Below, piece after piece: positions 21,131 to 32,960 of a DNA stretch of 64,000 bases (positions are counted from its first letter, which is position 1; each line of letters starts with the position of its first letter). A program made the translations under genes and the position numbers. The DNA is from Corynespora cassiicola (Eukaryota > Ascomycota > Dothideomycetes > Pleosporales > Corynesporascaceae): contig JAEUWY010000005.1 in assembly GCA_022059125.1 (NCBI GenBank), positions 4,216,001-4,280,000 of the forward strand, in the 5' to 3' direction. The notes beneath the pieces were generated by a model. It searched no databases and was not told the DNA's origin. It saw only the letters and a program-made list of their open reading frames with translations.

Positions 21131-23061
21131 TCAGATCTTTCCTCTTGCCAGGAACTTCATGGGAATCTCCACGAACCGCGCCCTCAGGAATTCTGCGCAA
21201 TTCTTTGCTAGGAAATCTATGCTGGTCGTTACGCTGACACCTCGGTCCAGATGGTCCTTCAACAAAAAGTGGACCGCCTTCAAGCCGGGAAATTCGCACC
21301 TCTCAATCCTGCCTCCGCTGTACTCGTCGGCTAGCAGCTGCTTCATGAACTCGACCGAAAGCAGATTCTGCAGCCACGCGTATTCATCCTGGTAGCGGAC
21401 CCAGAAGCCGACGTTGCAGTCGCTACCTTTGTCGCCTGATCGCGCATGGACTATAGTCCCCAGAGGTGCATGTACAGTCGCGCCGAAAGCACTAAGCTCT
21501 AAAGCTTGGAGTGTGGAGTCCTGGCTTGGCTGGCGCTTGGGATAGGCCTTGGTCTCGGGCGGGGGAGCAATTTCAACGACTTCGCCGGAGCCCAAGTGGG
21601 CCTGATGAAAAAGTGCCGACTGCGGAAGTAGGGTCACGTAATACTCGGATACCTCCTTTGGAAATGCCGTGCGCAAGTCCATATGCACAGTCGCTCCCGG
21701 ATAGGCGCACATGATGGGATCAATGCAGGGCCTCACAAACTTTGCAGGCGCAAGATCTTCGGCTTTTCGTGCCTGCGCGATGACACGGAAATCGACTGTG
21801 GCAGCGTCTTGGTTCGTCGGATTTTCAGGCACAGACCCAATCAGTTGAAAGTCCAACCGTGAAAAGGTATGAATGTGTGGAGCCATGAGCGTTCTAATCT
21901 GTGTCTCGATCATTCGAGCCTTGGCCGCAATGTCCAGGCCCGTCAAAAACCAGTGAACCTCAGCTTGATATATTGGCTTTGCCGTGATCCCGACCTTTGT
22001 TGTGGGTGGCGGGAGCCCTCCCTTTACCCCTCGCAATGCAACGCGGTTGTCAGAGAGGCGCTCGAATGAAATGTCGTTCAAGATGGCTGTTACATCCGAG
22101 TTGAAGTACCATGGTCCTTGGATTTCGTATAGGAACTGGGACGTCAGTGTGTCAACCGAGACTTCACCACTGGATCCCTTATTTTTCGTCACGACGACCT
22201 CGCCCGAATGCGATATCTCGACGATTGGGTAGCCAATATTTGCCCAGCCAAGAGCCTCCAGGCCCTTGAAGCCGGTGAAGTTGCCACCGGTGCTATATGA
22301 AGAGCACTCTGACAAATGTCCCGCAACGAACGCATTCGCAAGCTTATCCAGATCAGATCGCTGCCACTTGTGCCACCAATAAGCCGCTCCTATTACCGGA
22401 CTCGCATCTGAGACTCGGCCACAAATGACGATATCAGCGCCTCTTTCGAATGCTGCAGCGATGCCTAGTCCACCCAGGTATGCTTGAGCGTATATTGGCT
22501 CAAATTTCCAATTATCCAGCGTTTCCTCTGTGCAAATGTTTTCGAAAGATGATTCCCCGCGCTTTTGAGCCTCAAGGAGCTGGGGTAAGACTTCGTCTCC
22601 TGAGATCCAAGCGACGCTCAATCTTAGCTGTTTAGAGTCTACCATCTTCTTGACAATCTTGTATAACTTTTCGGTATCCAGTGCACCTGCATTGACGGCA
22701 ACTTTGATGCGATGTTTTGCGATATGTGGTAGCGCAGGTTCCAGGGCTTCGAGAAAGCTTGGTTCATATGCATCGGCCTGACCTTGAAATTGTAAGTATT
22801 GGTTCTTGAGATGCACATCCACGATATTGTTTATACCATTAGTCTTGTTTCTCGCGCCAGAGGTCATATTTGCCTCGCTCATCCAATCGCCGACAATCAC
22901 ATCAACCGGGTCATTGACATAGTCAGAGGATACCAGAGTCATGGCGTCTCTTCTATCAAGCGCAGAGCCGGAGCATCCTGTCATAGAAAGTTAGCCATCA
23001 GAAGGAACATATCCAAAAAGAATGACTTACCAGCGATCCTGATGGCTCGGCCTTCGGCCAT
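21131..23061 (-). CDS. AtuA-family (acyclic terpene utilisation, DUF1446) protein
   Basis: Two exons join in phase: 23061-23031 and 22977-21131, with a 53-nt intron (donor GTAAGT, acceptor ACAG); 625 aa. The tiny first exon encodes 'MAEGRAIRIA', which with the next residues forms the first beta strand and the 'GCSGSALDRRDA' loop. The large N-terminal DUF1446 domain includes 'AVNAGALD', 'YLGGLGIAAAFERGADIVICGRVSDASPVIGAA' in part, 'GHLSECSSYSTGGNF' and 'GYPIVEI'. The C-terminal module (about 500-610) has 'ARSGDKGSDCNVGFW', as in bacterial AtuA, which works in citronellol/geraniol breakdown. Fungal members are common but their reaction is not established. None of the usual Atu partner genes is nearby. 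A frame starting at 22984 would miss the true N-terminus. Confidence 0.87.
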
Positions 23062-23517
23062 GATGGTTGAGGTCTAGGAGAGGAGCTTGGCGTTAATCCA
23101 GGGAATCAAATAAGCCCTGAGTTGTACACGATTAGACGCGATGTAGCTGTATCTAGAGCTTTGTCGGCTCGTGGTGTAAGAGAATAGGGTGGTGGTGTCT
23201 CTATCAGTGGTGGGCATGATGTGCATAAAACCGAGAGTAGCCTAGCCAGACCAGCAGTGCTCGGGAGGTCTTTTCCGCGGTTAAAGAAGCCATCTCCAAT
23301 TCTGTCGATGACATGGCCTGCAAAGCTCGCAGCCAACGAATGCGAGAGTCGTGACGGGATTGTCAGTCTAGAAGCCGAGGAAGCGCGTGGAGAACGTGCG
23401 GGGAAAACGCGTCATCCGAAAGAGGATTAGCGCACAGCCATACCAACGTACTGGAAGGTCCCCTCTCTCAGTCGAGACTATCGTCAACAACTAAATCTGA
23501 ACATTTTGCTGATAAAA
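23062..23517. other. Intergenic between AtuA-family gene and the second HET gene
   Basis: 456 bp with no supportable gene; likely the promoter of the AtuA-family gene and the 3' flank of the HET gene, both on the minus strand. Confidence 0.5.
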
Positions 23518-25921
23518 CTACACGATAGTGATGATTATTTCTGACATCCCAGCGTTTTCATGGTAGATGCTTGCGTCTGGGAGAGAATCCACTTTGAAAC
23601 GGTGCTCATGTTGGCCTCGTCCGTCGACCTCCCGACGTACCGTCTTCTCTATGTCATTCCCCATGAACATGCTCCGCCATCCTTTGGCCTTTTCCATGTG
23701 CCTTCCATCGCGAGATTTCTCACCACACATGTATCCATACCAAGCGCAATCCTCCCAAATAGCGTATCCCACGCGCCTATATTCGTTCATGGCATTCCCG
23801 GTTGGGACAAGTCCAATTCCGTACACCTCCAAAGGATCGCTTTCGCGATGTGTATTGATCAGCGACCCTTCTTTTGAGCCCGAATTCTGCTGCGCAATGG
23901 CAATAAAAGTGATTTCTGTCTGAGGGTCCAACACCTCGTCCGGTCGCCAGGTCCCTCGCACGAACATCCAATCTGCAGTCGATATTCGTTTTCTTTTGTT
24001 TCCCGAGGCTGGACTAAAGATGAAGAAATCACTGGGGCTGAATACTCGCTGACCATATGTCATAAGGGCTCGCCGTCCATCGGGCTTGGGAGAGACCATA
24101 CTCGGCGTTGCATGTGCTGCCTCCCTGATAGCAAAGGGATATATTGCATTGACAAATCCTGTTCTAGCATGAACACGTAGCTCTGCGGCTCCCGTTCTCT
24201 TTGTCGCCGATCCATGAGTAGTTGTAGTTATTACTTCGCAAATGCGATTGAGATACACGATGGTTGGCACCGGATAAACAACGGGCACCGTGACAGAGAC
24301 CCAGGACCAGCTCGGCGCAATAGGTTCTACATGCCGAACATGTGGGTTATCCTCCAAAACGAAAGCATCTGGAACAGTTGGCGTGAATTCATTGCGATGC
24401 GATATGCTCCACAGCATCCCGAGCCAGAAGTGCTTGCTCCAAAGGCCAGCCAGGTATGTCTGTGTTGTTTTTCGGCTGAGAGCTTGGGCTATACCATCTA
24501 TGGCAGCGAGCCGATCAAAAGCCTTGGTCATGCCTCTGTGTGTATAGTCCATGACGGTGTAGCACCAGTCTTGATGTTTCGAAAGTTCCCCAAATTCACG
24601 GCTGTCAAAGTTGGGCAAATGGAAAAATTCTGCATCCTGCATGATACCGGTACGAATGGATTTCTGATGTCCAATGTGGCGAGATATGCCGCCTTGGGGT
24701 GTACGTTCTGAGCCATGCATTGAGAGACACTCCCATCGGATCTGAGGGCCATCAAAGACAAGCATACGTGGGGAGAGGATTTGCTCTTGCAACACCCAGG
24801 CACGCCCGTAGAGGGGTGGTTCTGGTTTTCCGACGTCACCAATCCGGCCATATGAAGTGAAGAGCATGCGCAAATGTCTGTAAGTATCCCTTCTGGCCTC
24901 TTCTGGGATAGGAATGTCCAGAATGAATGGAAATTGCAGGAGTCCATCGCGGTCCTCGAAACAGCCAACGTTTCCCCCAGGTGCATGTGCTGCGGCGATT
25001 GTAAGAACTGCATTGCGGTACACATCGCACATTGTGGCAGCCTCTGCAGCCCAATCCTCCCCACTATCTTGAATGATGCAAAGAGAATCGATCCAGAGGT
25101 AACGAAGTCCAAGTTTTCGCGTTGTGTGCACCGCATCGTTGAAGGTTTTTGACAGATCCTTGGGGTCAATGTAGGATGTATGCCTGTCGTAATTTTGCTT
25201 GATGGTTGTTATGATAGATATCTTCCCCCAGCAATGGCTTAGTGCCACATATTTCCGGTCGGCAGAATCTTGGGTCTCTCGCCGAGTTTCAACCAATCTT
25301 ATACCTCCTTGGACATCGATCAGGCGAGTCGGGACAAAATGTTTGCTTCCTAAGTTATCATTTACACGACAATCTGAATGCTCAGATAGGCATCGATTCA
25401 TCCAAAAAGACGCTAGTTCGAGAGCTGCGTCTGATCCTGTACTACTGTTGTCCATGTTCATGCTACGATCGAGGGCTGAGGCAAGGCCATCTACACCCAA
25501 AGTCTTAGATGAGATGGTATAAGTCGGGAATTGACTTACTATCTGTCACAAAGCCTGCGCTAGTGGCGATTATGCGTTTCGGTATGCGTATAGTTGTGCT
25601 GCCATCAGATACATTTGGTGACAGGAAAGATGCCGAAAAAACGGGGTAGGGACCGTTCTTCTGCTCTAGTTCTAAAACGATGTGCAGAAGTTCGTCATCA
25701 TCAGAAAGTAATGATGGTTTTTCAAAGCGGGTAGGTGAAAATAAAATCGCTCTGCAAACCCTACAGTGACTCTCTGACGCGTCTTTCAGCTCGCGCATGC
25801 TGCGGTGGAGGATCGTCTCGTGTCGAGACCACCGTACATCTTCAGCGGACGACGGATGAGCAGAAAATTGTGCTTTTGAGATGGCTTCTTGCCAGAATGC
25901 CTGGCACTTGATGCAGAACAT
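23518..25921 (-). CDS. HET-domain protein (second copy)
   Basis: Two exons join in phase: 25921-25540 and 25436-23518, intron 103 nt with donor GTAAGT and acceptor TACAG; 766 aa. A nearer AG at 25505-25504 would break the frame, so the acceptor at 25439-25437 is preferred. The N-terminus begins with a CxxC ('FCIKCQAFW') and a second 'CRVCRAI', as in many HET proteins. The HET domain (about 185-330) has 'KYVALSHCWG', 'FNDAVHTTRKLGLRYLWIDSLC' in part, 'EAATMCDVYRNAVLTIAAA' and 'LYGRAWVLQEQILSPRML'. Overall similarity to the first HET gene at 9.7-11.8 kb is limited to these blocks, so the two are not a recent duplication. The role is inferred from the family only. Confidence 0.86.
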
Positions 25922-26336
25922 GTCGAACAGGCGAGAAAGACTGCGGGTGAAGTGGATAGTAATCTTGGTGACTTGGTGGCAGTGCTTTCTAGTCCGAAGA
26001 TGGGCTAGTGTTGAATCCTGCAGTCCTGCATCATGAAAACACCCGAATTCCGCCGCTAGGCCGACCTGGCGCTAATTTGAACAACTTGCCTTCTCCTTTG
26101 CATCCCGAATCATCTGGTTATTGCTGAGTTGGTCATATTTTCTATTATAACTGGCTCTTCTAAGCCCAATCTACGTATCGATCCATGACCTGTCACTTCA
26201 TCACGAAGCAGCTTCTGTGACCGTTGAAAAAACTATTACACGGTTTAATGTTGCCTAAAAAACAATAACCTAAACGAATCCATTGGGCTAGTAATAGCGG
26301 TTGAATTGCTTCCTAGAGGATTGAAGTCAAGTGAAT
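25922..26336. other. Intergenic upstream of the second HET gene
   Basis: 415 bp, nothing recognisable. It is the promoter side of the HET gene and the 3' flank of the reductase gene, both on the minus strand. Confidence 0.5.
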
Positions 26337-27450
26337 TTACTTCTCTTTCATGCCAGTAGATCCATACTGCTTTCCCCATTTCGAGACCTTGGAATCCATA
26401 TCCCATCGAATAAAGATCATTACGATCATCACTAGCCATCCTATCAAAGTGTTTGCTAGACCTTTCCAAAAGCCTCCCCTGACGGTACCTCCGAGCACAC
26501 TTGTCATGACAAGCCTAATGATTGTGCTTGTTGGAACCAACTCCTCGCCGCTCTCCAGCCCGCGAATGGCTCTGCGCGCACACTCTTCGGGCTCCAATAT
26601 TTGATCACCTTCTTCCAGAGACTTGGTAAGATCAGTTTTGACACGATTCTCGTCTTCTAGAGACTGGGTCGGCATTGTGGCCGGGAACACGGTGTGCACC
26701 CTCACCCTCGGCAAGTTTGGATGGGCTGCGGCATAGAGATTCATTTCTTGAGAGAGCGAATCAGAGAGTGAGCGAATGGCGGCCTTGGAAGGACTATACG
26801 GTGTAAATCCAGCGAAGCTGTAGAATGAGACGAAAGAGCCGGTGAAGACCAGGTGGCGTGCCGGCAGCTGCGCGGGATTCGCGGCCTTCTCGGGACTCGG
26901 GGGAGCTGCAGATGACCGCATCCAGGCATTGAGAATGGCATGCGCCATGTATGCGCATGAGAAATAGTTGCTGTCCATCATTGTTTGGAATTGATCCACA
27001 GGTGTGTCGATGAAAAGTGATGGATGGGCGCTGCCGCTACAGCACCAAACGATATCTGGTGGCTCTTCGCCGTTCCAGGCAGTGCACTCGGCGACGACAC
27101 GAACACATTCTGGTGATGTTGTCACATCGGCAGCGATGTAATGGAAGCGTTGTAACTTGGAGGAGCGTGCGCTTTCCTGAAACATATTAATTCTCGACCT
27201 TGTGAGCATAGCCGGGTAATTTACTGAGATGGATGCGATAGCTTCCTGTAAGTTAGCCTCACCGCGTGCGACGATGACGATATTCGCCCCTTTGCCCGCC
27301 AGTTGACGAGCAGCATTGAGCCCAAGACCCTTGGATCCGCCTGTGATGAGAACCGTCTTTGAAATCTTTTAGTCGCAGGATAGCCACGGGTGAACCCATA
27401 CATACCCGCCCGTCAACTGGAAATTCGGTTTTGGACAGGAGCGACCCCAT
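26337..27450 (-). CDS. tsc10: 3-ketodihydrosphingosine reductase
   Basis: Short-chain dehydrogenase that reduces 3-ketodihydrosphingosine to dihydrosphingosine with NADPH, the second step of sphingolipid synthesis, on the ER membrane. Two exons join in phase 0: 27450-27406 (15 codons) and 27356-26337, intron 49 nt; 354 aa. The second exon opens directly with 'TVLITGGSKGLGL' (the TGxxxGxG cofactor motif). 'IVWCCSGSAHPSLFID' takes the NAG-like position, 'LVFTGSFVSFYSFAGF' holds the catalytic Ser, and 'YSPSKAA' the Tyr-x3-Lys pair. The C-terminus carries a hydrophobic anchor ('LIGWLVMIVMIFI') as in fungal KSR/Tsc10 proteins. The first Met of the long frame (27209) is internal; the true start is at 27450. 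Confidence 0.92.
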
Positions 27451-28191
27451 CTTCACATCAACCTCTCTATACGTAGGTCAGCTTTGAAATTACCAAGTAT
27501 GTATTGTAGAACGGCAGCATGAGGTCCTTTTTCGAGGACTAAGTAGCTTATAAGCTTACTAGTGCTGAGCTTAGACCGAGACCAACGAAAATCGGTAGGT
27601 CGTTGGTCTGTGCATGTTGGGCTAAGCTGCGGGACTGCCAGACATACAAACGTTCGGGACAATGGCATGCGACGAGACAGTTTTGGGGACTTTGGTGCGA
27701 TAAAATCGATGTCAATGATTCCGCCGATCGATTTGCTCACTTGCAAAGTTATAAAGCTTTGGATTGCATAACCTGGAGAGTTGTGGACTGTACCGCCACG
27801 CCACTAATTAGACGATTCTTGAACTTGGCCCCATGTCTTCCGAGTATTCCCCGAGCGCAACTAATCGGAAAAACAACTATAGAAAACGAATATTGAGGTG
27901 TCCTCTTGAATACTATCTTCATTCAAAAACCGAGGTCCTGCTAGGAGAAAATAATAGTAAACCAATAAGGGAGGGCGACGTGATTATTTATAGAGTTCAA
28001 AGGGTACACAAACGTCTGTCAAAGAACGGGAAAACAGACGGATCATACTAAGAGCAGAGTCAACCCATCACTTGATCACACATCATTTCAACAACATGTG
28101 GTGCAGCTGGCAAATTCATAAGGAGCCAACTGAGTGAAAGACCTTTTTTCTTCCAAGGAATATGTACAAGATAGAGGTATTGCGTATGCTT
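27451..28191. other. Intergenic between reductase and mannanase genes
   Basis: 741 bp without a supported gene. The central part (27860-28050) is AT-rich. It holds the reductase promoter and the mannanase 3' flank. Confidence 0.5.
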
Positions 28192-29644
28192 TTAGTTCCA
28201 CTTCTTAGTGGCATTCCCGGAATTCAAAGCGTTCATCTTGGCCGCATGTTCGTAAACAAGGGGTTGAGCTTCCTCGCTAAAACTTGGGGTTAGTAGGCAT
28301 TCAAAATAGATAAAAGTGGACTCACTCTTCAAGGAAAATGGTGAAACCATCATTGTGGTTCTTGCCGTATGAGTATCCGGAATAGCCAAACTGCCAGTAC
28401 ATATCGGGCATCTTGGCGGCTAGCGAGGTAGCCTGCCATAGACCCAAAGCCTCAACGCGGGTAACATCTGAGGTAGTTCCAAGATATTCTAGGCGCTTCT
28501 CAGGAGTCAACCACCCTAGAATTGTCAGTACCTGTAACCTAGACGCGCCGGAGAAGAACACTACTAACCATACTCTTCGTGAACCACAGGCTTTCCGGCT
28601 ACCGCTCCCGACTCGGCGTGGTCTATGATCCACTGGTTGGCCCACTCTACGGTCTTGGTCCACCAGTCTGGGTAAGTGTGGAACGTTCCGAAGTCAATGT
28701 TGTCCAATGTCAATTCCTTGTCAAAGTCTCCACCATCATATCCATTGTAGAAGCCATCGGACGACTCACGGTTGAAGCCGCCCTCACCGCCCCAGGTGAC
28801 AAGATGTTGGCTGTCTACACTCTTGACGAAGGCGCTCATCTCCTCAATCCATTCGAAGATGGTTTCGGGGGTGCAGTTGTCACTTCGAGGCAAGTTTCGG
28901 GTGCCGTCAGCTCCGCAGCGTGGCTCGTTTCCAAGCTCCCATGCCATGATGGCGGGAGAGTCGGCGTAGCGTTCAACAATCGCCTTGACGTAACGTTTGA
29001 AGGCAGTCTTGATCGTCTCCTCACGATAGAACTGTGGATTCTGTTAGTGTAAAACGTCTCCATGTTTAGGGCAAACGTACGTCATCGTGATACTGGAAGC
29101 CCAATTGCACAGTGTAGACATCCATGCCGCCATAGTCGGCCCAGTTGTTGGTCAAAGCGACGATTAGCTTCATGCCGGTCTTTTCTGCTGCGGCAACGAC
29201 CTTGTCGAAAGGTTCGAGGTTAATCTCGCTCTCGCCATTCTCCCACCACTGTAGGACATTGGGTGATGGGCCGGCCCCCTCACCGCCGTATTGGGGCAGA
29301 CCACCGGGAATGGTAGTCCTGTTCCTGTCATTGAAGCCCCACGTGCGGAATACATTCAATCCGGCTTCCTTGGCCGCGGTGAGTCCTTTCTCGACATCTG
29401 CAGCTTGCTAGAGGGCATTAGCTTGAGAGTTTTTTCTATCTGGCACTGCCTGAGAAGGAATTGGGGCACGAACATCGTTGAAAGGGAAATAGTATGCATT
29501 GCTTCCAGCAAAGTAAAAGTCCTTGCCATCAAGCACAAACTTTGTTCCGTCAGTGGTAACGAATCCAGCCGGGGTTCTCTTGCTGATGGCAGCAGCCGCA
29601 GCTCCGCTGCCGAAAAGGAGTAGCGTGTTAAGATTGAAGAGCAT
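28192..29644 (-). CDS. Secreted endo-1,4-beta-mannanase (GH5, subfamily 7 type)
   Basis: Hydrolyses beta-1,4-mannan backbones of plant hemicellulose outside the cell. Five exons join in phase: 29644-29474, 29407-29081, 29031-28569, 28515-28326 and 28276-28192 (411 aa). It has a signal peptide of about 19 residues ([17 protein letters not shown]), then '[20 protein letters not shown]', the usual mature start. Conserved blocks are '[13 protein letters not shown]', '[20 protein letters not shown]', '[16 protein letters not shown]', '[20 protein letters not shown]' with the acid/base Glu202, and 'VVHEEYGW' with the nucleophile Glu across the third intron. There is no carbohydrate-binding module. 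The first donor is GTTCGT, less common than the others. The enzyme call is firm. Confidence 0.93.
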
Positions 29645-31073
29645 CTTGAAATTTTTGCCACACAGCTAAAAGACAAAAGCTCAAGCCGAAGCATTCCACA
29701 AAAATTCGCAGCATATGTAGTTATTCTAGCATCCGATCCAAGACGCGCCTTTCCTTTCTCGACACGGAGGCCAGAGGTACCCGTTCCCCACGAGTGGAAA
29801 TGTGGGATCATCCGCTGTATATTATGGTCGCAATGTCCCAAGATGCTAGTGCCTGGCGTGATTGGTGTAAAATCGCCTCGCGGAGAGTCCAAGCAGGGGT
29901 GCACTTTGTTCGAGAAGAACTAGTGCTTGGCGCGGCCGCACAACCGGGCAGAAACCACGCGTAAAAACCTGGAGACACGGTCCTGCCGCCGCGATCTGCC
30001 CTTTGGCAAATTATTGGAGGCGAGATGCGAGCACGTGCAACGAGCTAGATTAACCGTTGCCACGGCGCGTGTCTACAAGTAGCACTCGACCATTGCGTAT
30101 AAAGCAAGTTCGCGCTGCCACTACAGGTCACGATGTTTCAAGTTACCGAGGTACACCAAGATACTCGCCCCATCTCCAGTCCAAGTATCTTAGCCAATTA
30201 CCCGGGTTTAAGTGTCCGTCTTGGCTGCCACAGAATTCGATCTTGGGGGCGAGCGTGACCTGGCCTAATCGGAGAAAGTTTCCCTCTGGCACTTCGCACC
30301 AGTGCGATTGCCATGACGCACAGAAACAAACTCGTCGATCTGGTGGCAATGGCTTAACTGTCAAATTAGAATCATTGCATTGCAATATTAGCGGTACACA
30401 TAAGTATCAGGCTATGCCATATGTTGTCTGTAGCATTATCGTAGACTAAGATGGTGGCCATCATTAGTGGCCTAGCTCATGATATCATTGACATGCCATT
30501 ACAGGAACAGCCTAAATCTGAAGAGTAAAATTGTGCCATCGCCAACCTGAGCCTTGTAGTGATACAATTACCGAAGTAATAGGTGTTGTTGCAGCATTTC
30601 TTCTATGGTCCCTATTATCTGTTGATCATCCATTTGTCACCAAAAGAAGAGCCCGTAACGCACTTTTTACTTCATGTATCTGCCACTAAGAACCAATACG
30701 TATCTGAAAAGTCGAATAAAGTCATCATTTTGTAGTCACAATAGCACGCTTCTTTGTTGCCGGACAGGTCATGACCTACGATCTGCATCTAGGAGTTTGA
30801 GTCCACATACCCACGCCTGGATATCACAAAAGAAATTGACATGTACGTGGAAGTTATTTATATTCTCTGTTTAGGTTTTCCATTTGGTGGAGGGTATCAT
30901 ACAGTCGAAATTATGACTTGCTACTGTCACTCAATCTAAACCAAGGCACCACGTGAGGAAAGGAATATTTACGCAGCACCAGCTTACTCCCAAACGACAC
31001 ACTTCTTTTGTTTATTGTTGTGCACGAGTAATAGCTCATGATACATCTAGGGTGCCCTTTTTAAGCCGTTGGC
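29645..31073. other. Intergenic upstream of the mannanase gene
   Basis: 1.4 kb with no credible gene on either strand. The part near 30430-30950 is AT-rich with many stops in all frames. It probably holds the mannanase promoter. Confidence 0.5.
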
Positions 31074-31670
31074 TCACTGCAGCTGCGTTGCGAGGGCCAC
31101 CACTTGATCCAACAGGGCTTGGTCCTCGCTGGCCGCATTCTTGGTGACCTTGTCTCTCAAATGGTCCACCTGCTGGCCAGCTGCAGCTGGCGGGTTTCCT
31201 TGGGCCGTCTGAATGCGCGAGACCTGCATCTGGAGGAAGAACTTGGGAACCTTGATTGCGAGGTTACCTCCCACACTGCGAATGCCAGCTTCTGTGGCCA
31301 GGTAAACGTTCAAGTTATCCTGGAAAGTCTGGAGGTCGGTGTCGGCAAGCGGCTCGGCAGTAGCGAACTGCGAGAGGGCAAATTCCAAGGGCGTTTGAGA
31401 GGATTTGCTGAAGTCGACGGCGGAGAATGTAGCGCTTCCCGAAGTTACATCGGGGACGTTGGAGATGGTGGTTGCCGTGTCCGAGCAGGTGACGTCGTTT
31501 TGGATGGCCGTTACAGTGTCAGCCACTTCGCCGGGCAGGATCTGATCGCCAACGACGAAGCATGCAGAGGCTTGTCGGATACCGAGCTCGTATTTTGGGA
31601 GGGCGAGGGCGCCAGGGAGCTGAGAGAGGCAGCCCAAAACTGCAAGAGTGCTGAAGGCGTTGGGGTGCAT
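31074..31670 (-). CDS. Putative secreted protein, 198 aa, unknown function
   Basis: Single exon with a clear signal peptide (PNAFSTLAVLGCLSQLPGALA) followed by 'LPKYELGIRQA'. The mature protein has only two cysteines ('SACFVVGD' and 'VTCSDT'), which could form one disulfide, and no membrane helix or GPI tail. The middle contains 'ISNVPDVTSG' and 'LATEAGIRSVGGNLAIKVPKFFLQMQVSRI', and the C-terminal third is helical and Gln/Ala-rich. The composition and codon use are those of a real gene, and I believe similar secreted proteins occur in other Pezizomycotina, but I know no function and no catalytic motif is visible. It is unlikely to be an enzyme of a known carbohydrate-active family. Confidence 0.7.
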   Translation of the reverse strand: MHPNAFSTLAVLGCLSQLPGALALPKYELGIRQASACFVVGDQILPGEVADTVTAIQNDVTCSDTATTISNVPDVTSGSATFSAVDFSKSSQTPLEFALSQFATAEPLADTDLQTFQDNLNVYLATEAGIRSVGGNLAIKVPKFFLQMQVSRIQTAQGNPPAAAGQQVDHLRDKVTKNAASEDQALLDQVVALATQLQ

Positions 31671-32960
31671 ATCGGTGGATGGAATCGAAGCAGTGGATTA
31701 CAAAGATAATTGGTTATAAAATAGAGCAATAGAACAAACGAAACACCTATCCAGAGGTTTTGTTGCGAAAGTAAACGACAGACAAGTCAAGAACGAAAGT
31801 GCAATGACAAATTGAGGTCGAAATGTGGACATCAATTGCGGCTTTTAGTAGATGCCTGACACGCCCCTATTTTCCGACCAAGGACCGCATGTTCAGGCGA
31901 TGTACCCTTGCGATGTCGTAGATGGAGCTTTTGGGGAGGTGTTTTGTGTCACTAAGGCTGCCGTGACGGTTTGAACAGGGTTGGATGTTCGTTTACGGTA
32001 ACGCATCGTCTCATGTACTGTTTTAGAAGTGACCTGCGAAAACCCACATGCCTATTGTGACTTGACAACCCCGAGTTGATCGTATCTTGCGGTCAATTGT
32101 CTGATTTTACCACTTCGCAAGGCTCATCGGATGAGACGGCTGGTATTGAAGTATCAGCTTGCTTCATCTCTAACTCGATATCCTCTAACCTTGGGGTGTG
32201 CACACTTGGCAATATCATGAGCCGAGGCAGCCAAAGCCGAGAACCGATGGCCACTATTATGACGCCGAGCGCATTGTATATCGGTCAGTACAAAAGTGCT
32301 GGTTGATGGCTCACAACTTTATGCTGCAGTTTCAGGTAGCTCTATGTGGTTTGTGATGTTGGAGCCTGAGCCGAGGCAACTGCGAAGCGAGCCCCATAAT
32401 GAGGTACCCAGGTACCTACCGCGAATGCCCATCATGCGACCATGAAATGGGATCGGTCTCATAATTCGAAACAAACCCCGAAGACACAATGAATCGGCTG
32501 TATCGTTCTTTCAAGGAAAAGTATTGTTTGGTGCTGATAAAACGCACAATGCGGGTAAAAAGATTGATTGAGCCACCATATAAGCGAGTGCTAGAAGTCA
32601 TCTAGTCTCAGTCCTCCACATACCCCAACCCAAGGTCGTCGAAACCTTTGAGCCTTGAAACCTCGATTTTGTCACCCAGCAGAAAAAAGTAGTCACGAAA
32701 ATCGCCTCTAGAACCGAGCTAGTGATAGTGCGTACCATCGCAATCGCAACTCCAGCTCGCACAGCCAGATCACGTGATAAACCCCACAAAAACGTCTGTG
32801 CACACTCTGGTGGAGTTTAGTGCATCTTGGTCCCCGTCATCTAGGCGTCCAGCGTCAACTCAGCTGACATCTCAGATATTCTTTCCTTACGCTTGGAGCT
32901 ACGATATTAGGAATTTGGCACTTTACAGCTGTTTTTGAGCCCCCTTCGCTTCGTAAAACA
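31671..32960. other. Divergent intergenic region
   Basis: 1.3 kb between the secreted-protein gene (minus) and the 1625-residue protein gene (plus). Short overlapping frames only; no RNA gene recognised. Confidence 0.5.
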
